A stretch of DNA of 7,160 nucleotides from Chloroflexota bacterium (GTDB taxonomy: Bacteria; Chloroflexota; Limnocylindria; Limnocylindrales; CSP1-4): NCBI GenBank assembly GCA_021812735.1, contig JAKAMV010000529.1:1-7160 (forward strand). Direction: 5' to 3'. Shown here piece by piece: positions 1-4,823 of the stretch; the stretch's first letter is position 1, and each line of letters begins with the position of its first letter. Both the position numbers and the translations under genes were made by a program. The notes beneath the pieces are model-generated. The model searched no databases. It was given only the letters and a program-made list of their open reading frames with translations, and was not told the origin of the DNA.

Positions 1-13
1 CTATGATCCGCCA
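1..13 (+). tRNA. 3' end of an upstream tRNA (partial, identity unknown)
   Basis: The window opens with a stretch that reads as the last part of a tRNA: seven bases ATGATCC (3-9) that could be the 3' acceptor strand, a discriminator G (10) and an encoded CCA (11-13). The next tRNA starts only 8 nt later, spacing typical of a tRNA cluster. The matching 5' acceptor strand would be GGATCAT and lies outside the window, so neither the fold nor the amino acid can be checked here. The call rests on the CCA ending and the position. Confidence 0.4.
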
Positions 14-21
14 CCGGCCGA

Positions 22-98
22 GGACCCGTGGTGTAGCGGCCCAACATGCCAGCCTGTCACGCTGGAGATCGCCGGTTCGAATCCGGTCGGGTCCGCCA
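22..98 (+). tRNA. trnD: tRNA-Asp, anticodon GTC, with encoded CCA
   Basis: All arms pair. The acceptor stem GGACCCG (22-28) pairs fully with CGGGTCC (88-94). The D stem is GTGT/ACAT. The anticodon stem CCAGC (49-53) pairs with GCTGG (61-65) around the loop CTGTCAC, which places the anticodon GTC at 56-58 and reads Asp codons. The variable loop is AGATC. The T stem GCCGG/CCGGT (71-75 and 83-87) closes the invariant TTCGAAT loop. The discriminator is G95, the usual base for Asp, and CCA is encoded at 96-98. A strong terminator follows 16 nt later, so this is the last gene of its transcript. Confidence 0.97.
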
Positions 99-114
99 TC
101 GTTCGCCTCCCCGC

Positions 115-151
115 ACGCCCCGTCCGCCCGCCCGGACGGGGCGTCCCTTTT
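115..151 (+). terminator. Rho-independent terminator of the tRNA transcript
   Basis: A perfect 12-bp stem (ACGCCCCGTCCG at 115-126 with CGGACGGGGCGT at 133-144) encloses a 6-nt loop. It is followed by CCC and four T's at 148-151. It lies 16 nt downstream of the tRNA CCA end and 10 nt before the promoter of the next gene, so it insulates the two units. Confidence 0.9.
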
Positions 152-161
152 GCGCGGGGGC

Positions 162-195
162 TGGACAGGTCCTCCGGGCGCGCTAGGCTGCCGCC
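162..195 (+). promoter_or_regulatory. Leaderless-type promoter of the CapA-like gene
   Basis: TGGACA (162-167) differs from the -35 consensus TTGACA at one base. It is separated by 16 nt from the -10-like TAGGCT (184-189). The ATG at 196 follows 6 nt after the -10 box, where transcription itself should start. No Shine-Dalgarno sequence is present. This is the only one of the four similar promoters in the window with a good -35 match. Confidence 0.6.
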
Positions 196-1956
196 ATGCG
201 CGGCATCGATCCTCGGCGCGCGGCGACCGAGACCGCACCACATCCGCAGGACGTCCCCGGGCGGCGCGGCGCGGGCACGGCACTGTCGGGCGCCAGGGCG
301 ATCGCCGCAGCGGCGGCCATGCTGGCGGTGCTGCTCGTCATCGTCGGCATCTCGGGCGCGCTGGGGCTCGGGTCATCGTCGGCCGTCACGGCGCCGTCGA
401 CACAGGCCGCCCGGGCCGGGGAATCGCCCGGCACAGGCGGCGCGAGCGTCGCGCCCGCCGCGGCGCCGTCGGCGAACACAGGGTCCGGTGGCGCCACGCG
501 GTCTGCCGCGGCCTCCAGCCCGTCCGCCGCTGCCGGCGCCCCCGCGGTCGCGGACGTGGCGTTCGTCCCGGTGACCTCGTTCCGGTCCGGCCGCTCGAGC
601 ACCCGCGCCGCGGACGTCAGCGGCATCGCCACCGGCGCCTCGCCGTTCGCGTCGCTCGTCCTGGTCCAGGCTGACGCCGACGCGGAGCTCGGGCCGTTGG
701 GCGTGGACCCCGCGGCGCTCAGCGCGAGGCTGGTCCGCGTGGCGAGCGCCGACGCGCTCATGACCGCGCTGGCCAGGCACGCGACCTGGCTCGGCTTCCT
801 GCGCGCCGACCAGGTTGGCCCCGGCGTGAAGGCCCTCGCCTGGGGATCGAGCAGCCTGTTCGGCGAGTCGCGCGTGGCGTCGCTGGCGAGCTGGCCGCTC
901 CACGTGGGGCTCGCGGCCGGGGCGGCCGCGACGGCCTACGACCCGGCGGCGGCGTGGACCCTGTTCGCGGCCGGCGACCTGGGCCTCGACCGCGGCGCCG
1001 CTCTCGCCATCCGGCAGCACGGCAGCAACCCCGACTACCTCTACGACGGCGGCACGGTGACCATCACCGGTCACTGCAGGAACTGCTCGCCGTTCGGGTG
1101 GGACCTCCCCTACACCCGGCGCACCGGCCACGCGGGCGCCGTGCGGGCGCTGATCCGGGGGGCCGACCTCGCCATCGCCAACATGGAGGAGGTGGCGGTC
1201 GCCAACTGGACATTCCACTCGCACGGCACCGTGTTCACCGGCAACCCGGCCTACCTCGCCGGCGTCCGCGACGCGGGCTTCGACTGGGTCTCGATGGGCA
1301 ACAACCACGTCGGCGACTTCGGCCCGGCGGGCGTGCTGCAGTCGATGCGCTACCTCACGCAGTACGGGCTGCTGCACGGCGGGGCGGGCGTCGACACGGC
1401 CGCCGCGCACCGGCCCTCGATCGTCACGGTCGACGGCGTCAAGGTCGCGCTGCTCTCGTACGACACGATCGCGCCCGGCTACAACGCCACCGCGACGAAG
1501 GCCGGCTCGGCCCGGATGACGTACGGCTGGCTCAGGCACGACATCTCGGCGGCGCGGGCGGCGGGCGCGCAGGTGGTCATCGTCTGGCCGCACTGGGGCG
1601 TCGAGTACACCGCGGGCCCGTCCCAGACCCAGCAGACGCTCGCCCATGACGCCATCGACCTGGGCGCGGACCTGGTGATCGGCAATCACCCCCACTGGGC
1701 GCAGGCGATGGAGGTCTACAAGGGCAAGCCGATCTGGTATGCGCTGGGCAACTTCACGTTCGACCAGACCTGGTCAGAGCCCACGATGGAGGGCATCTCC
1801 CTCGAGCTCACGTTCTCGGGCAGCCGCCTCGTGCAGGCGTGGATCCACCCGCACCTCGTCCTCGACTACGCCCAGCCCAACCTGATGGACCCGCTCGGCT
1901 CGGGCGGGGTGGTGCTGGACCAGGTGTTCAAGGCGTCGAAGCACCTGCCCTGGTAG
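196..1956 (+). CDS. Membrane-anchored CapA-family (PGA_cap) metallophosphatase-like protein
   Basis: 586 residues. CapA proteins take part in poly-gamma-glutamate or other capsule export and have a calcineurin-like metallophosphatase fold. The N-terminus has one membrane helix (about 35-58) after a basic cytoplasmic tail, then an Ala/Ser/Pro-rich linker (about 60-115) with a poorly recognised segment to about 250. The CapA domain fills about 255-560. Family landmarks are visible: Gly-Asp at 260-261, Asn-Met-Glu at 329-331, GNNH at 368-371, PHWG at 465-468, GNHPH at 496-500 and YALGNF at 515-520. The catalytic domain is therefore expected outside the membrane. The protein is longer than the 350-400 residues I expect for CapA because of the extra N-terminal region. 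The start was chosen for the leaderless-type promoter just upstream. No capB or capC neighbour is present, so a role in poly-gamma-glutamate itself is not supported; surface polysaccharide or wall metabolism is possible. Confidence 0.85.
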   Translation: MRGIDPRRAATETAPHPQDVPGRRGAGTALSGARAIAAAAAMLAVLLVIVGISGALGLGSSSAVTAPSTQAARAGESPGTGGASVAPAAAPSANTGSGGATRSAAASSPSAAAGAPAVADVAFVPVTSFRSGRSSTRAADVSGIATGASPFASLVLVQADADAELGPLGVDPAALSARLVRVASADALMTALARHATWLGFLRADQVGPGVKALAWGSSSLFGESRVASLASWPLHVGLAAGAAATAYDPAAAWTLFAAGDLGLDRGAALAIRQHGSNPDYLYDGGTVTITGHCRNCSPFGWDLPYTRRTGHAGAVRALIRGADLAIANMEEVAVANWTFHSHGTVFTGNPAYLAGVRDAGFDWVSMGNNHVGDFGPAGVLQSMRYLTQYGLLHGGAGVDTAAAHRPSIVTVDGVKVALLSYDTIAPGYNATATKAGSARMTYGWLRHDISAARAAGAQVVIVWPHWGVEYTAGPSQTQQTLAHDAIDLGADLVIGNHPHWAQAMEVYKGKPIWYALGNFTFDQTWSEPTMEGISLELTFSGSRLVQAWIHPHLVLDYAQPNLMDPLGSGGVVLDQVFKASKHLPW

Positions 1957-2405
1957 GTCGGCGGGGGCTTCGACGGGCTCGGTGGCTGGCGACTGTGGCT
2001 CGCGGTCGCCTCGGTCCGGAACTCCAGGGTCGCCCCCGGCCCGGCGCTCCCAGATGACCGTGGTGCGGTCCGTATCGGTGCTGGCGGGGCCCCCGCGCAG
2101 CAGCTCATCGTCGGCCGTGCGCGGAGGCGGCCCCGGCATGTCGCAGATGGCCGTGGCGCGGCCCGTGTCCAAGAGCGCGCTGGATAGTGGCCGCAGGACG
2201 GTCGTATGGGGCGAACTGGGCCCGGGCCCATGCTGATGACCGTCGGGCGAGCAGATGCCCGGTCTTCACGGCATACGGGCCGCAGGGTGAGCAAGTGCCA
2301 GGTACGGGCCGCAGGGCGAGCACCTGCCGGAAGCGGCCCGCAAGTGCCGAAGACCCGCGCCTCCCGCCGGACCCCCTGCTCCCTCGGCCCGCGCGGCAGC
2401 CGCGC
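1957..2405. other. 449-bp gap between convergent genes, with repeats and no convincing gene
   Basis: Both flanking genes end here. Open frames exist on both strands but none has recognisable protein features or a supported start. Visible elements are a perfect 14-bp palindrome TGGGCCCGGGCCCA (2217-2230), a GCGGGG-C-CCCCGC inverted repeat (2084-2096), a 29-bp tandem repeat (2274-2331), and a small hairpin GCGCGG-CAG-CCGCGC (2391-2405) abutting the stop codon of the minus-strand deacetylase, possibly its terminator though it has no T-run. Short palindromes are expected by chance at this GC content. Minus-strand codons from about 2172 down to 2035 have G or C at the third position in 43 of 46 cases, as in a coding region, which could mark a decayed gene. 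Confidence 0.6.
2274..2331. repeat. 29-bp tandem repeat, two copies, with degenerate partial copies on both sides
   Basis: Copies at 2274-2302 and 2303-2331 both begin TACGGGCCGCAGGG and differ at only a few positions. Each contains a GAGCANNTGCC core: GAGCAAGTGCC in the first and GAGCACCTGCC in the second. A related core GGGCGAGCAGATGCC occurs at 2245-2259, and GCAAGTGCC recurs at 2340-2348. The four cores share GCA-NN-TGC, a small inverted repeat with a variable two-base centre. The function is unknown. Confidence 0.75.
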
Positions 2406-3398
2406 TCAGCCCCAGCCGTACGGGCCCGGCTCCAGCCCGGCCAGCCCCTCGAACAGGTCCGCCTCGCGGTCCGGCGCCGACACCCGCGACGCCACTCGGA
2501 TGTACGCTTCCCTGGACCAGAACTCGCGCCACGAGTCGCGCCCGAAGCGCACGAACGGGTTCTCGCCGCTGATCTGCGTCACGTGCGCCGTGAAGGCGAG
2601 CCAGCGGGCGTCCAGCGCCCCGCTGATGTCCACCCAGGTCGTGATCGTCTCGTCAGGGACGAGCATCTTGGCGGCGAAGGCCTCGAACTCGGCGAGCTGC
2701 TCCGGCGTGGCGTTCTCCGGCGGCATCCAGAAGGACCGCTCGCCGATCTCCTCCATCTTCGCGTTGAGCGCGAGGCGCACGGAGCGCGGGATCGCCTGCT
2801 CGTACAGCTTCGCCGGCGCCCACGGCGCGAGGCCGCCCTCCACCTCCGGCGCGCCGGTGCCGCCGTGCTCGGGCGCGAGCTGCTCGGCGTACCACGCCGG
2901 GTCCCCGGCGCGCTCGAACGCCCCGGTCGCGACGACGTGGGTGCGGATGTGGTCCGGGTGCCCGTAGCCGCCGAACTCGTTGTAGGTGGTCATCACGTCG
3001 GGCCGGAACCGCCGGACCATCCAGACCATCCGGCCGATCGCCTCGTCGACGTCGGCCTGCCAGAAGCAGCGCGGGTCGCGGTTGCCGGCCCGGCCCATCA
3101 TGTCGGAGTCGCGGTACCCCAGGTTGTCCCACTCGGTGACGCCCAGAGCGTTCATCGCCGCCTCGAGCTCGCCCATCCGCGTCTCGCCCAGCCGCCGGTG
3201 GTTGTCGGGCGTGTCGAGCTCGGGCACGACGATCTCGCCCATCTCCCCGCGCGTGCAGGTCACGAGCGCCACGCGGTGCCCGGCGCGGACCGCCATCGCC
3301 ATGGTGCCGCCCGTGCCGATCGTCTCGTCATCGGGATGGGCGTGGGTGGTCAGGAGCGTGAGGCGGCGGGAACCCGCCTGGGACGTCTGGTCAGTCAT
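2406..3398 (-). CDS. PIG-L/LmbE-family zinc deacetylase (MshB/Mca-like)
   Basis: 330 residues. Family members hydrolyse N-acetyl or amide bonds on sugar substrates; MshB deacetylates the GlcNAc-inositol precursor of mycothiol and Mca cleaves mycothiol S-conjugates. The zinc site is complete: AHPDDE at 20-25 gives His21 and Asp24 as ligands and Asp23 as general base, and GYGHPDH at 144-150 gives Tyr145, His147 and the third ligand His150. Spacing matches M. tuberculosis MshB (His13, Asp15, Asp16, Tyr142, His144, His147) as I recall it. TCTRGEMGE (47-55) and a C-terminal AHVTQI segment also fit the MshB/Mca branch. I cannot decide between MshB, Mca and a related activity, since no other mycothiol gene is present. 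The start at 3398 is set by a -10-like box 7 nt upstream; the longer open frame beyond it lacks family sequence. The gene is divergent from the YbaK-like gene. Confidence 0.88.
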   Translation of the reverse strand: MTDQTSQAGSRRLTLLTTHAHPDDETIGTGGTMAMAVRAGHRVALVTCTRGEMGEIVVPELDTPDNHRRLGETRMGELEAAMNALGVTEWDNLGYRDSDMMGRAGNRDPRCFWQADVDEAIGRMVWMVRRFRPDVMTTYNEFGGYGHPDHIRTHVVATGAFERAGDPAWYAEQLAPEHGGTGAPEVEGGLAPWAPAKLYEQAIPRSVRLALNAKMEEIGERSFWMPPENATPEQLAEFEAFAAKMLVPDETITTWVDISGALDARWLAFTAHVTQISGENPFVRFGRDSWREFWSREAYIRVASRVSAPDREADLFEGLAGLEPGPYGWG

Positions 3399-3411
3399 GG
3401 GGCGAATCCTA
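3399..3411 (-). promoter_or_regulatory. Leaderless-type -10 box of the PIG-L deacetylase gene
   Basis: On the minus strand TAGGAT (3411-3406) is followed by 7 nt and then the ATG at 3398, with no Shine-Dalgarno sequence. The -35 region has no clear TTGACA match and lies at the edge of the 21-bp tandem duplication. Confidence 0.55.
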
Positions 3412-3432
3412 ATCGGGTCGCGCGCGATCCAC

Positions 3433-3474
3433 CCAGACGGCGGTCGCGGCCGGCCAGACGGCGGTCGCGGCCGG
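3433..3474. repeat. Perfect 21-bp tandem duplication in the divergent promoter region
   Basis: Two identical 21-bp units (3433-3453 and 3454-3474), each starting CCAGACGGCGG and ending GCGGCCGG, sit directly head to tail. Relative to the presumed transcription start of the deacetylase (3398) they cover about -35 to -76. Relative to the presumed start of the YbaK-like gene (3554) they end at about -80. Twenty-one bp is close to two helical turns, so the copies face the same side of the DNA. They could be duplicated binding sites or simple slippage. Confidence 0.9.
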
Positions 3475-3541
3475 CGGCTGGCGGGTGCTGCGGCCGTGCT
3501 GGACCGCCTTGGGCCGGCGACGAGCGGGTCGCCCGACACGT

Positions 3542-3553
3542 TACGCTGCGCCG
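3542..3553 (+). promoter_or_regulatory. Leaderless-type -10 box of the YbaK-like gene
   Basis: TACGCT (3542-3547) is followed by exactly 6 nt and the ATG at 3554, the same geometry as before the CapA-like gene. No Shine-Dalgarno sequence and no convincing -35 box are seen. Confidence 0.55.
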
Positions 3554-3589
3554 ATGACCGACCCCGCACCGATGACCGACCCTGCGCCG
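3554..3589 (+). repeat. 18-bp in-frame tandem duplication of the start region
   Basis: The first 18 bases of the YbaK-like gene (3554-3571) recur at 3572-3589 with two differences, both silent (Pro CCC/CCT and Ala GCA/GCG). This gives MTDPAP twice and a second in-frame ATG. Confidence 0.85.
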
Positions 3590-4081
3590 CTGCCCGAATC
3601 CCTCCACACGTTCGCGACCGACGCCCTCCGCGCGGCAGGCGTCGCCTTCCGCGCCGTGCGCACGGAGATCCCGACCTCCGCCGAGGAGAGCGCGTCGCTG
3701 CAGGGCATCCCGCTGGGCGCGCTGCTGCGCTCGATCCTCGTCCGGCGGGCCGCCGACGACTACCTGTTCGTGCTCGTCCCGGGCGGCCGCAGGTTCGACT
3801 GGCCCAAGCTGCGGGCCCATCTGGGCACGAGCCGCCTGTCACTGCCGGACAAGGACGAGGCGAAGGCCGAGACCGGCTACGAGCGCGGCGCCATCACGCC
3901 CCTCGGCGCTCGACGCCCCTGGCCGGTCATCGCCGACGCGTCGATCGTGGGCCGCGACCTGGTCGCGATCGGCGGCGGCGCGCGCGGCTTCAACGTCCAC
4001 CTGTCGCCGGCGGACCTCATCGCCGTGACCGGGGCCGAGGTCGTCGACATCACGGTGCCGGAGGGGCCAGCTGGCGCTTGA
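3554..4081 (+). CDS. YbaK/EbsC-family aminoacyl-tRNA editing domain protein
   Basis: 175 residues. Proteins of this family hydrolyse mischarged tRNAs in trans, for example Cys-tRNA(Pro) by YbaK. The single domain spans about 14-170. Landmarks are QGIPLGALLRSILVR (50-64), then VLVPGGRRFDWPKLRAHLG and RLSLPDKDEAKAETGYERGAI, with a late Gly-rich GGGARG stretch and LSPADLIAVTGAEVVDI at the C-terminus. At the position where YbaK-type enzymes usually carry the functional Lys of an IVKTL-like motif, this protein has Arg59. The substrate is therefore uncertain. The protein opens with a tandem MTDPAP-MTDPAP; the first ATG fits the leaderless promoter, while the second (3572) is a possible alternative. 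It heads a rightward group and is divergent from the deacetylase. Confidence 0.85.
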   Translation: MTDPAPMTDPAPLPESLHTFATDALRAAGVAFRAVRTEIPTSAEESASLQGIPLGALLRSILVRRAADDYLFVLVPGGRRFDWPKLRAHLGTSRLSLPDKDEAKAETGYERGAITPLGARRPWPVIADASIVGRDLVAIGGGARGFNVHLSPADLIAVTGAEVVDITVPEGPAGA

Positions 4082-4139
4082 CGTCTCCCCACGCCCCTGC
4101 GAGGGTCCCCCCGTGGCGGGTGCGCCGCGCGCAGCGATC

Positions 4140-4144
4140 GGGAG
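4140..4144 (+). promoter_or_regulatory. Shine-Dalgarno-like GGGAG before the lipoprotein gene
   Basis: GGGAG lies 10 nt before the ATG at 4155. No TANNNT box is found at the leaderless position. Together with the 73-nt gap after the YbaK-like gene this suggests translation from a shared transcript. It favours the ATG at 4155 over the in-frame GTG at 4113, which would put 14 residues before the signal peptide. Confidence 0.4.
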
Positions 4145-4154
4145 TTGGACGGCG

Positions 4155-4754
4155 ATGAGACTGGCGCTGGGGCTTGCGGCGGGCGTCGTCCTGCTCGCCA
4201 CGGGCGGCTGCGGCACCCTGTCCGCCACGCCCTCGCCCACGCCCACGTCGCCCATCGCGGGCGGCGTCGTCGGGCCCTTCTACTTCTCGCACCCCTCTTC
4301 GTGGACCACTTCGACCGCCGGCGCCCCGCAGCGTGACCGGACGGTGCTGGGCTTCGTCGTCTCGCCGCCCGCGACCGCCGTCCAGAGTTGCGGCCCCGAC
4401 TACGTCGTCGGCGGCGGAGGGTGCGCGGAGCTGGTGTCAGTGCCTGACGGGACCGTCGTGCTGACCATGTCCGGCTGGACGCAGTCGTCGTGCAGCATGA
4501 CCGCCCAGGCGGTGGTCAGCGCCGAGGTGGCCTCGGGCTGGACGTCGCAGACCATCGGCGGCCTCCCGGCGGCGTACGACCACGGCGCCGCGGCCCCGGG
4601 CGGCTTCACGCGAACCTGGGAGATCGCCGGGCCGACCAAGGGCGACTGCACGGTCTACGAGGTGAAGGCGCAGTTCGGGCCGTCCGCGACGGCGCTCGCG
4701 GCGGACGTGGACGCGCTGGTGGCGTCGATCCAGGTCCGCATTCCGGGCCAGTGA
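4155..4754 (+). CDS. Small secreted lipoprotein of unknown function
   Basis: 199 residues. The N-terminus MRLALGLAAGVVLLATGGC is a short lipoprotein signal peptide. Cys19 is the expected lipidated residue, and the preceding A-T-G-G fits the broad lipobox rule. A Ser/Thr/Pro-rich tether (about 21-35) follows. The mature domain begins FYFSHPSSW (42-50), an opening resembling PsbP/DcrB-type (Mog1-like) domains, and ends with a helix-like SATALAADVDALVASIQVRI segment. Four cysteines remain (79, 90, 113, 165), enough for two disulfides outside the cell. No catalytic motif is visible. The fold assignment is inference from general pattern only and I do not recognise a specific family. It lies between the YbaK-like and CoA-transferase genes in the same direction, with no obvious functional link. 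Confidence 0.75.
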   Translation: MRLALGLAAGVVLLATGGCGTLSATPSPTPTSPIAGGVVGPFYFSHPSSWTTSTAGAPQRDRTVLGFVVSPPATAVQSCGPDYVVGGGGCAELVSVPDGTVVLTMSGWTQSSCSMTAQAVVSAEVASGWTSQTIGGLPAAYDHGAAAPGGFTRTWEIAGPTKGDCTVYEVKAQFGPSATALAADVDALVASIQVRIPGQ

Positions 4755-4810
4755 CGCGCCGCTGCCGGGGCGCTCGCTCCTGGGCGGGCGCCCGCCGGCC
4801 GCGGCCTCGC

Positions 4811-4823
4811 TACCATCTTCGCG
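4811..4823 (+). promoter_or_regulatory. Leaderless-type -10 box of the CoA-transferase gene
   Basis: TACCAT (4811-4816) is followed by 7 nt and the ATG at 4824, with no Shine-Dalgarno sequence. No TTGACA-like -35 is seen. A 14-bp palindrome GGCGGGCGCCCGCC (4783-4796) covers about -41 to -28 and could be an operator or the end of the lipoprotein transcript, but such palindromes arise by chance at this GC content. Confidence 0.5.

Noticed and set aside
88..98. tRNA-Asp 3' end as a phage or island attachment site
   Set aside because: No integrase lies nearby and I saw no second copy of the tRNA 3' end in the window. The next gene has ordinary composition and its own promoter.
1..243. Minus-strand open frame containing the peptide MADPTGFEPAISSVTGWHVG
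   Set aside because: It is the antisense of the tRNA-Asp gene, a well-known source of spurious protein predictions.
373..1695. 440-codon minus-strand open frame
   Set aside because: It is antisense to the CapA-like gene, which has clear family motifs; the minus frame has none.
2217..2230. 14-bp perfect palindrome TGGGCCCGGGCCCA
   Set aside because: At this GC content one or two 14-bp palindromes are expected in 7 kb by chance, and it has no supporting context. The 14-bp palindrome at 4783-4796 has the same weakness, though its promoter position is noted with that promoter.
1957..2405. CRISPR-like array in the repeat-bearing gap
   Set aside because: The two main repeat copies are directly adjacent with no spacers, and no cas gene is present.
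3399..3842. Upstream extension of the deacetylase frame
   Set aside because: The extension crosses the divergent promoter and the YbaK-like gene. It shows no family sequence, and a -10-like box sits just before the ATG at 3398.
4088..4116. Hairpin CCACG...CGTGG with inner CCCT/AGGG between the YbaK-like and lipoprotein genes
   Set aside because: Stems are only 4-5 bp and there is no T-run; too weak to call a terminator or attenuator.
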